In this document: positions 48,801-58,102 of the stretch, piece after piece | Position numbering within the stretch: the first letter of the stretch is position 1 | How the letters are laid out: every line of letters begins with the position of its first letter | NCBI GenBank assembly: GCA_004352715.1 | Contig: SCFE01000115.1 | Coordinates: forward strand, 807,128-871,127 | Direction of reading: 5' to 3' | Length of the DNA: 64,000 nucleotides | DNA from: Hofstenia miamia | Lineage: Eukaryota > Xenacoelomorpha > Acoela | Program-made: the position numbers and the translations under genes | Notes under the pieces: generated by a model | The model's input: the letters and a program-made list of their open reading frames with translations, nothing else | The model's database searches: none | Told to the model about the DNA's origin: nothing

Positions 48801-51800
48801 AATATGCGTAAACAAAATCAGAATTCTGTGTTGATGGTTTATCCCTTTAATTCACAAAATACTTAAACTCAATGAACTAATTTATCATCATGTGAAAGTT
48901 GAAATTGAATCATAGGAACAATAATTTATCATCTATGACATTGTAAGACTTTTGGCCATTGTTGTATCTTTGTTAGATATTATACTTCCATCTATAAAAT
49001 ATACGTAACATTTTTTCATCATTTTTTATTATTTAGAGAGATGACTTTGTAAGTAGTCTTTTCGTGTAACACTACCCCTGCTTGCATGTTTTCTGTTTAA
49101 GTGTTTCGCTGGGTTATTCCTCTTTAATTTACTTTGCATATCTTAGTGCGTCCAGTCCGGTTTGCAAGTGGAATAGCAATAGACAATTTACTTAAATTCA
49201 ACTAATTAGGTGTTTAATCGGCTATAACTTATAACAATGGTTTGTAATAATATAACAATATAGTCATCGCTATGTTTAAATTTGTGAAATTCAATTTTTT
49301 AAGGTTGTCGTGTCGGGCACAGATCTCACAGAATTTTCTTTTCCTTTAATCCGTTACTTCGAAGTATATTTATTGTTGTCGTATTTTGTCAAACTCGAAT
49401 TCAATAATCCGCAAAAATGTTTGTTTGGTAGGTATGCTTCACAGAATTTCCTTGTTTTAGTATTTTGTAGTTCATTTTATTGGATGAAATTACAAAAATT
49501 TCCTTTTCATTTTTGAAGGATTTCGGTTTCTTTCTCTTTTCTTAAATCTTATGGCGACTCTCCATTTCAACAATTTGAAATTAATTCAATGTGCATTGCT
49601 AGTAAATTCTAGGGTCCTGCGAGTCCGGATAGTATTTATTCGAGACGTATTTCGAATCTCGAGTCTTGTCTACGAACATAGGCCTATGAATATCATAAAT
49701 GATACACTGCTTTAACAATTTGACATTTGCATTCATAATTGCTTAAAGATTAGTAATTAAAAATTGCAGTATAGCATACCATGCGGGCCATAAAGTGAGC
49801 ATATTTTTAAAAATCCATTATTGATTAGAAAAAGTTATTTTATTGATACAAGCAAAATGAAAAAAATAGCAAAATGAACTAAAATAGGTTCACACATCTT
49901 TCAGTATTTTGTTGGGCCACCTTTGGCTGCCAAGACCGCAGCAAGACGATCCGGCATGAAGTGGATCAAATTTTGGCAAAATTCTGGAGTTATTTCCTGG
50001 TACCATACAATCTTTATTTTATCATTCAGGTCCTTCATAGAGGTTGGACGTAGCGCGCCAACCCTTCTCTTGAGGACAGACCAACAGTTTTCAATAGGGT
50101 TAATATCTGGAGAGCTGCCAGGCCAGGGACTAATCATTTCAATGCTCTGCCCTGTTATCCAATCTTTGACACTGCGAGCGGAGTGTACTGGCGCACCGTC
50201 ATGCTGAAAATATGTGCAATGGTGGCGCACCATAACTGTCTGAAGCTTTTCTTTCAATATATCTAAATATGTGGCGGCATTGATGGTCGTACCGGCCGGC
50301 ATGAACCAAAGCGCGCCTCTGCCATGTGCCGAAATNNNNNNNNNNNNNNNNNNNNNNNNNNNNNNNNNNNNNNNNNNNNNNNNNNNNNNNNNNNNNNNNN
50401 NNNNNNNNNNNNNNNNNNNNNNNNNNNNNNNNNNNNNNNNNNNNNNNNNNNNNNNNNNNNNNNNNNNNNNNNNNNNNNNNNNNNNNNNNNNNNNNNNNNN
50501 NNNNNNNNNNNNNNNNNNNNNNNNNNNNNNNNNNNNNNNNNNNNNNNNNNNNNNNNNNNNNNNNNNNNNNNNNNNNNNNNNNNNNNNNNNNNNNNNNNNN
50601 NNNNNNNNNNNNNNNNNNNNNNNNNNNNNNNNNNNNNNNNNNNNNNNNNNNNNNNNNNNNNNNNNNNNNNNNNNNNNNNNNNNNNNNNNNNNNNNNNNNN
50701 NNNNNNNNNNNNNNNNNNNNNNNNNNNNNNNNNNNNNNNNNNNNNNNNNNNNNNNNNNNNNNNNNNNNNNNNNNNNNNNNNNNNNNNNNNNNNNNNNNNN
50801 NNNNNNNNNNNNNNNNNNNNNNNNNNNNNNNNNNNNNNNNNNNNNNNNNNNNNNNNNNNNNNNNNNNNNNNNNNNNNNNNNNNNNNNNNNNNNNNNNNNN
50901 NNNNNNNNNNNNNNNNNNNNNNNNNNNNNNNNNNNNNNNNNNNNNNNNNNNNNNNNNNNNNNNNNNNNNNNNNNNNNNNNNNNNNNNNNNNNNNNNNNNN
51001 NNNNNNNNNNNNNNNNNNNNNNNNNNNNNNNNNNNNNNNNNNNNNNNNNNNNNNNNNNNNNNNNNCGAACACGCCTATATATATATATATACATACACAT
51101 TATGCTACGAGACTTTAATATGATTGGTTCTTATTATATATGCACGTTTGCGAGTAATGCACACACAATTCCGAGAAATGTGTAAATATCTTATATATGT
51201 ATAAATATGCTAACTTTATGGCCAGCATGGTACATTTCATAGTATTGTATAGTATATTAGATTAGAATGTGAAATTTTTTGTGTTAAGAACCATTTAATC
51301 TTAATCGTACACTCAGCAGGGGAAGGCTACAACCCTATATGCATGGGCCATGATAAAAATTGTGTAGAGAGGTTTTTCATTCAGAAAATTATACAATTTT
51401 TTTTAATTTGGCGAACACGCAATGAACTATAAAATTAACACAACTTGATTTAACTCGACCCGACTCGAAATCTGTATGGGCCTAAATTTCGAGGGATCGA
51501 GTACTCGGCTTGATTCAACTCGCCTCGAAATTACGAGGACTCGCAGGGTCCTAATAAAATCCTCATTTTTCCATTTCTCGTTTCAATAAACTCTATTTCA
51601 AAACTATTGGATTTCCAGGAAACAATTTAATATTCTTAAAACTGTTAAATACATTATCAATGGATATTGTTTCAGTATATATTAAAGTTCGATAAAACTG
51701 ATAATCAATTGTAAACCTTCAGAATGTTTTGTTTTACCTGACTGATAAAGAGTTAGTGGTAATATATTCTAAGAAAGATTGTTCTTTATTATTTGATGCG

Positions 51801-54800
51801 ACCTCCAAATATCTGGGAATAACTCCATTTTAAACAGAAAACTGATAATTTTGTATTCACCTTCACCGTCATATCATAATTTCAATCACAGATTTGATAT
51901 AAATTCGGGAGTCATAATATTCAATGCCCCCAGTTGGGGTGTTCAAAATATTCTCTACATGTACAGATATTTTGCACCCAAAACTTAACGTTTATGTTTC
52001 TAAGATTTTAAGCTAAATGTTTTAAATTGTTCATTTTAATGACATCGATCCCAAGACCATTGTATTTTTTGGGCTCAAATATTTGTTCATTGTTTAAGGA
52101 CTTTGAATATATTTGATTTCAAAAATAAAAACTTAACACTAAAAGGCAAAATACTCGAGTCTATGCTGAAAATAACTACTTTGACTGTATCACAGGTCGT
52201 GGGTCTGATAATTTCCTTGTTTGTATCTTTTCTATAAATTTCGTTCGGCGCACTAATAAATAACCAATTAGTCGCTTACTAATGTTTACATAACCTTTTA
52301 TTTCTAATCCGAAGTATAATTTTGTGGATTCGTTTAATTAAGTTGTCAGTTATGCATCATAGGAAGTTGGGGTTACATTCGGAGTTAAAATCGGGTCAAT
52401 TGCCAAACAATTTTTATTTAAAGGTGAAACCATTCGTAGGTACTTCTCAAAGGAATTATTGAAATTTTGGTAACACTCGTCCATGATTAATTTGATAATG
52501 CGGACAACCTTATCTTTAGATGCATTCGGCTATTTCTCTGAAATGTTTTGTTTCTAACTAATTTTTGTTTACAGTTTCTTACTGCTTTAAATTGAAGACC
52601 TTTCATACCGGATTTTGAGATTTTATTTAGAGGATTTGTTCGATAATTTACTCCACAAATCTTAATGCGTTCAGTTTTATCCCAATTATATTTAGGTCAG
52701 ATATCACATTTACTATTCTAACTACGGAATAAGGATGCGTGTTGATTGAACGATTTCTTTAAATTTAAATTTATTCTATTTTATTGTCAGTAGATTTGTT
52801 TCTAAGTGATTTTGCATCCAGTGCTCAACGTACACCAAAAGCCATTAGCGTCCACCCGCACGTCCTGTTTAAAAACACAAAGCATAATTCTATTTGTAAT
52901 GATACTTTATTGTACTTTATATTCGATTGGTGGTATGCAAAGAATAGTAGATTTCTGACTGCATACATTTATTAACAATGAGTATTTTCCCATATCAAAC
53001 GATGAGTAAAGACTTACGAAACTTTGCCTATTGTCTCTAATATAGATTTAATCCGATCTCTGATATGAATTGTAATTATTTCGGTTCAAAATTTTCAGTT
53101 GTCAAAATTACATTTCAACTATATTTTTAGCTTATTATTATTCAAAGTTAAAGTCTATTTAACTGTATTTTGTTTTCTAGATTTCAACTTCTGAGCCTAG
53201 CATCAAACGGAAAATAACCGCGCAGATGTCTCTCTATGAAAGCGCTCTGCCGAATGGGCTAGAAAGCCGCGATATCATCACAACCGATCCAAATCTACCA
53301 CATGGTCTTTGCAGTGAGCTCATTCTTTGGCGTGCTGAATCGGTACATTTAGTTTTAATTTTAAAAGAGAATGGTGTACATTTGTGCCAAGGAATGGATT
53401 CTAATATGTTATTGTTTGAAGAATATAATTGCCTCCCCGATTGTATGTCAACACATGATTGCAAAATATGTTTCTTGTAAAATCACGTTTTAAAACAAGT
53501 TAGTTCAATGTTAAAATTCATGCTTGCTCTTTACATGAGTAGTTTATGTTTAAGTAATTTTTTAACCAACTAAATAAAGTAAAATGAAATTTTAGATCAG
53601 TTTTATTCCCATTCTTGACGATTATTGGTACATGTTTGGTACTCAAGAAAGTTTATACGTTTTTGATAATAAACAAAACCAATTAACATTTTTATGATGC
53701 TATTCCGATAATGGCATTTCATTTTAGTCAAAGTGAAGCACCATAAAATTCACTATGTAATGAATGCTTCAACTACATCCAACGTATTTTCCAAATATCG
53801 TTCCGCACATTCTATTTGTTTTGTTGCTCGATAATGCATATGAGAAATGACATTTCCTAATAGTATGTATGTAATCTTTTATGCTTCGGTGATTAGCGTG
53901 ATAGTATTGGTTAAATTCAAGGGGTTTTCTTAATTGAGCTCTTTAAACTTATGAAGTTGAGCTGTCTTTCAATTATTTATTATTAAATTCACCAGAATTT
54001 CCTTGTTGATCCTTAAACCAAAAATTTAAGTTTGAAGATTTTTGTTTAAATACTTACACATTTAAACATTAGTTTTCTTACTTTTGCAACAAACGTTCTC
54101 TATAAATTTCCATGTTGTTGGCCCATCTAGATTGGTTTCGCTCGTGCTTGTTTCGAAGTACAGCCGTAACTTTAAAAATACCTCTGGTTTCCAGGCTATA
54201 GTCTCATTCTTGCGTTACATATTTTCAAATAAAAATGAAAATTCAATTACTTAATATTCAAGTCCAATCAATGGCGTAGCTACGGGAGGGGGTATCTCTC
54301 TCCCATCAGAGGGAATAATAAGTTAGTTTATTAGAAAATTGCTATACTATATATTCTCTCGCCTCATTCTACATTATCTGAGCTAGCTACGCCACGGACT
54401 CCTATTAAACTTGTTTCAATCAAGAAAACATAATTTTTTAAATATACCTTGCTTAGTTTCACTTGAGCTTTATTAGTCTTCCTTAATTTAATTTTGCATA
54501 ATCTATTTTGATTTATTGAATTAACCTTAAAATCTCCAACATAATAGTGATGAAAGTCTTGCATCCACAACCAACACTTGGCTTCAACTGGAATGAAATA
54601 CAAACGTATTCAAGATAACACAATGGTTTCCTTCTTATTCCATACTTATAAAATATTTTGTTTTGAAATTTCACACAATAACTTATGTATAACATTCTGT
54701 GACATACATTCCTTTTTCATACATTTATTGATTACCTAGAAGTTTCTACACTGGTGTAGCGTAATATGTTTTAATTAGATAAAACAGAATTCGTTAATTA

Positions 54801-55639
54801 AAGTTCAATTTATACAAGCAAGTGCATGTTGATCGGACAAATTAATAAAAACCGAAGTCTTTCATTTTATCGTATGTTCATTTTCATTATTACAATTCAG
54901 ATTTCACATGCATTCCCGAGGTCACTCAAAGCAATCGATAACTCTCCGGAATGTCCTTTATGCTGAATTTTAATATAAAAACAACTATTTACAAACAAGG
55001 CTTTGATTTCTTTTCTATTAGCGCCACTCTTTATTTGATAAATGTGCTAAACAATTTCGCAATTTAATATCAAATCCTTCCAAGTAACGCAGCGATAATC
55101 TTTAGAATATTATTCTTTAGTGTTTTGAACATATTTTGAAATTTGTATTTTATCTGTGGTTGTTCAGACACTGATGATGCAATGTAAGCCATATAACAAT
55201 GTTTATATTGTTAATTTTAATTTATTTTAAGTGACAATTTTTAACAGGTTGGTGCGCTGGGTAAATCTGGTGGATTAACTGAATTGGCGCGAGTTCATTC
55301 TCCGTTATTGTCTGCTTTTGCACAAGTTGCATGGCTGCCCGGACTCTTCCCAACAAATTGGCTTCAGGACCCGCGTTCCGGCTCCCCGGCTGCTTGTTTT
55401 GTTGCGTTTGATAATGGCAGTCTTTGTGTTTTTGCTGCTATTATCGACGCCGTATCTTTACTATCAAAATCAACGGATTCTGCAGTAAGTTTACAGACAT
55501 TTCTAAAATATGCGTCTCCCACTATAATTGTATTGAAAGCGAGGTTAAAGTCTCATCTTTTTCTGCTTGCATCTCCTAACTGTTTTATTTTTGTTATCGC
55601 TATGAAGCAATTTTGTATGTTGCGGTCTAAAATTAAATA

Positions 55640-55676
<37 letters not shown>

Positions 55677-57242
55677 TAGTAAATAGACAGTATGTGTTTT
55701 CCTGTCTGTATTAGCTCTTCCTTAGATTGTCATTGATTAAATACAATTTATAAAAGCTTCAATAGTGAGTCGCTAATATTTTTTGTAGAAAATTAAATTC
55801 TTGACAATAGTTTTAGTATACGTCAAAATGAGATTATTTATGAATACCGATAAACAATGCCGTAAAATCTGTGACCGTCAGTATAGCTTGAATGAAATGC
55901 ATTCAGAATAATCTTTTACAATATTGTATTCCTATTTGTTTAGGTTGCTTTTCATCCCATTCTCGAAAAGTATAGTTTTAGAATTAAGTATTTTTCTCTG
56001 AGCATTGCGAAAGTTTACTTTTTAATACAAAATAGTCTCGAATTGTTCACCAGTTAGGGTTCGAATTAGTCGAGACAAATTTTGTTAAACATTTAAATAT
56101 TTTAATGTTCAAAGAGGGTGGAGGTTAAGGCATTGATTGTTCATATTTTTAGATGTCTTTGAAAATTGTAAGCCATCAGTCGACAAGCCATCCTGGATGC
56201 ATATTGTACTTAGATGCTATTGATAGCATTGACCCTGTAAGTATTGTTTCAAGACATTTACTTTTGGTTATGTTTTATTGTCAAATAGAAATTGACTTTT
56301 ATTTTTTAGAACAATGTGATTTTGCTTCATGTATTTGATTCTGCATCAATTGAAGATGAGGTTTGGGCCGAGGATTCGACGCAAGAGAATTTCACCAATG
56401 ACCGTTATTACGTTGTTGCTGTTTACAATGATTCTATAGATGGCGCTACTAAAACAATTATAAAAATGTGGCAGTTAACCATTAGTATTGCTAAACGTGG
56501 TTAGCTCTTGATTGATTAATTCTCTTAACCCTTTCAACCCGGATGGTACATATATGTACCATTTAACTTCTTTTGTCCCATATAATAGTAATCATCATAA
56601 ACTTTATAAAACAACTTTACATTATATGTTTTAGCCATCTAGAATCTAAAAATAATAATAATTACAGAAAAAAAAATTTCTGGTTGAAAGGGTTAACTCA
56701 CAGAATGTTATTTTTAGCACATTAGAAATGTTATTACCGTGTAAATATTTTTTAATAAGTTTAATTCATAACATTTACATTCGAGTATTTCAGATCTACT
56801 TATTGATGCAATTTTCTTGTCATTTTTAACTTATTTTTTATAAGAAAACAATTTGGATTTCTAGGCTTTGTACAAAATCAAATTGCACTTTGGATCACTT
56901 GTATTATGTCCTATTTTACCTATTATGGTTTTAGCTACGGAGACCAATCCAATTTCTATTTCTTCAAAATTAGTCTCAAATCAGCCCTTGTACCCGAATG
57001 AGGGCATGCTAGCTACTCATGGATGCGTATCAACATCTCATCCTGGACTTCTTCACGTGTTACACCTCAAACCTCCATACCTTCTAGCAGTCGCGTCTGA
57101 GCATTATCTGGAGTTCTTCAAATGCACTCATGTAAAGGGACGTGATCAGTACAATTGGGATACATATGATGTCATTCCTATGCCCTGGGTCATTGATTCA
57201 GTCAGTTGCTATCATCCATGGAGAGTTGCAGTGGCATTCCAA
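36559..57242 (+). CDS. DMXL: DMXL / Rabconnectin-3 alpha (Rav1-like) WD40 protein, N-terminal part
   Basis: Fourteen exons can be joined: 36559-36711, 40067-40192, 40234-40547, 41639-41848, 42055-42149, 42193-42255, 42948-43109, 43630-43996, 45815-46073, 53181-53342, 55248-55484, 56153-56236, 56310-56499, 56865-57242. They total about 930 codons of a protein usually near 3000 residues. Frame is kept at every junction except 56499/56865. Signatures include TGAVNPGDNCYSVG at the N-terminus, WD blocks (FSPDGKFFATAG, LLTASDDGICRIWAE, IVHWLNNKEL, CIHPVDGSLLIW, SKHKDGSLNEW), LLLTTSHHN and SELILWRAES. In animals the family pairs with WDR7 and ROGDI to assemble and regulate the V-ATPase on endosomes and synaptic vesicles (family knowledge). 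The sequence diverges between WD blocks, and the long acidic loops of vertebrate DMXL2 are short or absent. DMXL1 and DMXL2 cannot be told apart. Confidence 0.9.
36860..37316. mobile_element. 457-bp foldback element with arms of about 160-175 bp
   Basis: Left arm about 36860-37020 and inverted right arm about 37141-37316 share CAATGGG, CTTTCACCCAAAATTAAAA, GAATAATCAATAGAAA, ATAGTAGGCGAC and GTCAGAGGACCTAA. Divergence between arms is moderate. It has no open frame and starts 149 bases after the donor of DMXL exon 1. Confidence 0.82.
37491..37519. repeat. (TA)n microsatellite
   Basis: About 29 bases of TA repeat in DMXL intron 1. Confidence 0.95.
38893..39535. repeat. Near-identical copies of about 313 bases flanking a 14-N gap
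   Basis: About 38893-39206 and 39221-39535 match almost base for base, with N at 39207-39220. This lies in DMXL intron 1 and holds no exon. Confidence 0.9.
40067..40192 (+). CDS. DMXL: DMXL exon 2
   Basis: 126 bases (42 codons), acceptor attcatttatag, donor gtatct, phase 0 at both ends. It encodes AYGSGTDLVILTSSLECIQI and IPGTNYDNIQVGCIEC, matching the ASGCDIVILG...LQIIPG...NIQVSCVDC block of DMXL2. Confidence 0.92.
40234..40547 (+). CDS. DMXL: DMXL exon 3
   Basis: 314 bases, acceptor gtgattttag and donor gtttat (weak). It encodes IAASYAHQIYLFEP, FVSNLSWNPDG, TTGDNIQLWS and DWYCSWQTR. An AT-rich insert (LLFIFNFNFDILDKQFFANL and a few more residues) sits where vertebrates have NRLLTAT. It may be a lineage-specific loop or an unspliced short intron. 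The exon ends in AG, completed to Arg by the next exon. Confidence 0.88.
40620..40853. repeat. Near-identical copies flanking a 22-N gap at a (TA)n tract
   Basis: About 40620-40729 and 40753-40853 match from the end of the (TA)n tract to GTTAAGTCATT, with N at 40731-40752. This lies in DMXL intron 3. Confidence 0.88.
41639..41848 (+). CDS. DMXL: DMXL exon 4 (WD repeat)
   Basis: 210 bases, acceptor gtttgttttag, donor gtgagt. It encodes TSTDVHHISFSPDGKFFATA, then GSNDCLIKVW and LAHPKKVLGVFWRKMSKFTP, matching SPDGEYFATAGKDDCLLKVW and YLAHPRAVTGFSWRKTSKYMP of DMXL2. The exon ends in GA, completed to Asp. Confidence 0.93.
42055..42149 (+). CDS. DMXL: DMXL exon 5 (WD repeat end)
   Basis: 95 bases, acceptor tttttttcatttag, donor gtatgt. 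It encodes NSLANFLLTASDDGICRIWA and ETRTHSDGLTS, matching VLLTSCHDGVCRLWAET. One leftover base (A) joins CA of the next exon to give Thr. Confidence 0.92.
42193..42255 (+). CDS. DMXL: DMXL exon 6
   Basis: 63 bases after acceptor ttgtaatttcag, ending at donor gtaatt. It encodes IPSNNRSVHFHIVSSINPAM, matching LCHFHIAASINPATDIP of DMXL2 when joined to the next exon (M|DIP). The 43-base intron before it (42150-42192) is among the shortest in the gene; the one at 40193-40233 is 41 bases. Confidence 0.88.
42838..42876. repeat. (TA)n microsatellite
   Basis: About 38 bases of TA repeat in the DMXL intron before exon 7. Confidence 0.95.
42948..43109 (+). CDS. DMXL: DMXL exon 7
   Basis: 162 bases, acceptor ttcattttag, donor gtgagt. 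It encodes (D)IPLVDHYSRFS and QQFIVHWLNNKELYLTFQIE, then LRVHHLRK, matching GGFVVHWLNNKEFHFTSSTE and MHQLRKL. A (TA)n microsatellite ends about 70 bases upstream. Confidence 0.92.
43143..43175. mobile_element. Solo Tc1-like transposon end
   Basis: ACTGGCCATAAATATTAGAC resembles a Tc1-family terminal repeat (CAGTGGCCATAAATATT type). No partner end was found, so this is a weak call. Confidence 0.3.
43630..43996 (+). CDS. DMXL: DMXL exon 8 (WD repeat)
   Basis: 367 bases, acceptor gacgttttag, donor gtataa after TATGA. It encodes SRWISDWRESRDMLFCIHPV, DGSLLIWSVEHLDW, then VITFSARIPSAFPSSDANSC and HLIVYTNS. The match is LLTEWNKNPDMLFTIHPVDGTFLVWHVKYLDE and VSFSSRIPVAFPSGDANSL. The exon is GC-richer than the flanking introns. 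Confidence 0.93.
44391..45360 (-). mobile_element. LINE fragment with C2H2 zinc fingers, interrupted by a 337-N gap
   Basis: Minus strand: MENLLKLTTEALDTLDEAGD, then WGGIKRCMQEIAGVKHVGLS (45359-45120), then N, then ECARMFSAQKALNRHVRNDH and a second finger KCEAKGCYKSYKSKGWYLRH IKTCH (44780-44590), then a stop at 44491. The inter-domain linker before an RT and the C-terminal C-X4-C...H-X4-H finger fit invertebrate LINE proteins. The RT itself must lie in the gap. It sits in the DMXL intron between exons 8 and 9, opposite to that gene. Confidence 0.6.
45815..46073 (+). CDS. DMXL: DMXL exon 9 (WD repeat)
   Basis: 259 bases, acceptor catttttag-like (actcataattttag), donor gtatca. It encodes FAPNVLVLSKHKDGSLNEWE, then SHLSRRSGHRFDMAGVACHP and TLPLLLTTSHHN, matching MMVSKHADGSLNQW, YCGHRFHLNDLACH and LPLLLTSSHHN. 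The first base completes the split Asp codon; the exon ends in phase 0. Confidence 0.94.
46074..49610. other. 5' half of the 7.1-kb DMXL intron 9
   Basis: A+T-rich; apart from one MITE-like element and a short (TA)n at 47666-47684, no feature is recognised. Confidence 0.5.
48327..48734. mobile_element. 408-bp MITE-like element with inverted ends
   Basis: The left end TACCGCAAATTCTCATGTAG and the inverted right end TACTGTAAATCCTTGTGTAT match over about 25 bases with several differences. GCCCCACCCCAAATTTT near the left and its inverted partner GCCGCACCCCAAACTTTT (near 48670) are internal repeats. No coding sequence. Located in the 7.1-kb DMXL intron. Confidence 0.6.
49611..51552. mobile_element. 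Outer inverted-repeat element hosting a nested Tc1/mariner insertion
   Basis: AGGGTCCTGCGAGTCC at 49611-49626 and the inverted AGGACCCTGCGAGTCC ending at 51552 match at 14 of 16 bases. Both ends then carry runs of TCGAG/ACTCG words (left about 49640-49675; right about 51440-51540). They enclose a complete Tc1/mariner insertion, implying an older element broken by a younger one. No 8-bp target duplication was clear. Confidence 0.55.
49779..51230 (-). mobile_element. Tc1-like transposon with TA duplication and inverted repeats; transposase partly in gap
   Basis: TA at 49777-49778 and 51231-51232 flank CCATGCGGGCCATAAAGTGA and the inverted CCATGCTGGCCATAAAGTTA. The minus-strand transposase C-terminus (50335-49901) is open for 144 residues: ISAHGRGALWFMPAGTTINA, YFQHDGAPVHSARSVKDW with the second catalytic Asp, SSPDINPIENCWSVLKRRV with the catalytic Glu, ending GGPTKY. 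Counting by eye there are 35 residues between that Asp and Glu. A 730-N gap hides the N-terminal part. The intact tail suggests a fairly young copy. It sits in the DMXL intron between exons 9 and 10. Confidence 0.88.
53181..53342 (+). CDS. DMXL: DMXL exon 10
   Basis: 162 bases (54 codons), phase 0 at both ends, acceptor tgttttctag, donor gtacat. It encodes ISTSEPSIKRKITAQMSLYE and ends HGLCSELILWRAES, matching the SELILWRVDPVGPL motif continued in the next exon. The 7.1-kb intron before it carries several transposons. Confidence 0.88.
54270..54397. repeat. Short inverted-repeat unit (TGGCGTAGCTA ends)
   Basis: ATGGCGTAGCTACGG at 54271 and the inverted GTGGCGTAGCTAG (54384-54396) enclose about 128 bases that include GGGAGGGGG. 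TGGCGTAGCTA is a common transposon end in animal genomes. Likely a small non-autonomous element in a DMXL intron. Confidence 0.45.
55248..55484 (+). CDS. DMXL: DMXL exon 11 (WD repeat)
   Basis: 237 bases (79 codons), phase 0, acceptor caatttttaacag, donor gtaagt. It encodes VGALGKSGGLTELARVHSPL, LSAFAQVAWLPGLFPTNWLQ and ACFVAFDNGSLCVFAAIIDA. The match to VGPLSxSGGVSELARINSLH, SAFSNVAWLPTLIP and ACFVASDGKNLRLYQAVVDA is close. Confidence 0.95.
55639..55676. repeat. (ATT)n microsatellite
   Basis: About twelve ATT units in the intron after DMXL exon 11. Confidence 0.95.
56153..56236 (+). CDS. DMXL: DMXL exon 12
   Basis: 84 bases (28 codons), acceptor catatttttag, donor gtaagt, phase 0. It encodes MSLKIVSHQSTSHPGCILYL and DAIDSIDP, matching IVSQQSTARPGCIIELDAI of DMXL2. 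Confidence 0.93.
56310..56499 (+). CDS. DMXL: DMXL exon 13
   Basis: 190 bases, acceptor ttattttttag and donor gttagc. It encodes NNVILLHVFDSASIEDEVWA, then TNDRYYVVAVYNDS and KTIIKMWQLTI, matching TQLLHVFQEDFI, KFFLVVIEKDG and ILHMWHLHL. It ends with one leftover base that does not fit the phase of the next recognised exon, so a short exon may be missing or the donor may be wrong. Confidence 0.85.
56529..56692. mobile_element. 164-bp piggyBac-like MITE with TTAA target sites
   Basis: TTAA at 56525-56528 and 56693-56696 flank CCCTTTCAACC and its inverted copy GGTTGAAAGGG. A perfect 20-base palindrome ATGGTACATATATGTACCAT lies at 56543-56562, a subterminal feature seen in other TTAA elements. 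No coding capacity. The TTAA starts 25 bases after the end of DMXL exon 13. Confidence 0.82.
56865..57242 (+). CDS. DMXL: DMXL exon 14 (last clearly recognised)
   Basis: 378 bases (126 codons) in frame from GCT after acceptor tggatttctag to donor gtttgt. It encodes LHVLHLKPPYLLAVASEHYL and EFFKC, and ends VIDSVSCYHPWRVAVAFQ. The match is PYLLVTACSDGRVRFWRC and VAVSCSYTGRLAVAYK. The following DMXL block was not found in the next 900 bases and probably lies in the 1-kb gap. Confidence 0.82.
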
Positions 57243-57785
57243 GTTTGTTATTTATGACTTTTTACAGGAATTATGGTAATCCTCTTGTTTGCATTCGTAA
57301 ACTGGGATCATATTTTGTACTTTGAACATTGAATAATTTAATATAAATTATTATAAATATTTTAACAAATTTCTTCAAAATACTAATTATTAACATAAAC
57401 TATAACATATACATAAACCCCTGACATATCGGAAAGTTCCCCAACAATCGCAACATCCTCCGAAATCAAAAGAAATTCCAAATGTTTAAATAACAATATT
57501 TAACCAGACTTATTCGATGTACCAAACCATATCACAATTAAAAACCTTGGAAAAAATCTTTATATTTTAACTGCTATAAGCAAAACAATTTAACGCTAAT
57601 TTACCGCTATCAGAAGTAAATACCTATTTAGAATGTATTTAAAATTATCTGTAAACAAACCTGTTGTAATTATTATATTATATTATTGTAAATATAGATC
57701 CTGTGGTTATCTTCTTTGGAGTTATGACCTTTTGGAGTTGAGCAATTACTGCTTGCATAATTAATTAAATAAAATTTACGCCGAA

Positions 57786-57787
<2 letters not shown>

Positions 57788-57830
<43 letters not shown>
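57788..57830. repeat. (TA)n microsatellite
   Basis: About 43 bases of TA repeat downstream of DMXL exon 14. Confidence 0.95.
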
Positions 57831-57833
<3 letters not shown>

Positions 57834-58102
57834 CGTCAGTTGCACTATGGAAATCAGAGGTGGGTATGTACAGGTGACGGATTTTTCAAAAATCCCATAT
57901 TACAGCTGACGGATTTTTAATTTACCTATTACTTCATAATTTTCTTTCGGTTTTTTATTGAAAACTGTTTGTTTATTTATTCTAACTACATTAAAATTAA
58001 GTTTAATCAAAAGAAAATTGTTTTGACAAAATAAGCCATTTGTACACTTTGTGAATATATGTGTCAGTTGTACAACAGCGATTTTATATAGTCACCTGTA
58101 CA

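Noticed and set aside
49304-49432. Possible DMXL exon after an AAG acceptor (SGTDLTEFSFPLIRYFE...)
   Set aside because: The translation is typical of A+T-rich noncoding DNA, and exons 9 and 10 already join in phase 0.
52791-52900. Exon-like stretch (SSAQRTPKAISVHPHVLFKN) with a good acceptor
   Set aside because: It is GC-richer than its surroundings but would need a non-zero phase, while its neighbours join in phase 0. No family match. Kept only as a note.
53234-53464. Minus-strand frame opposite DMXL exon 10
   Set aside because: It is the antisense shadow of a well-supported exon.
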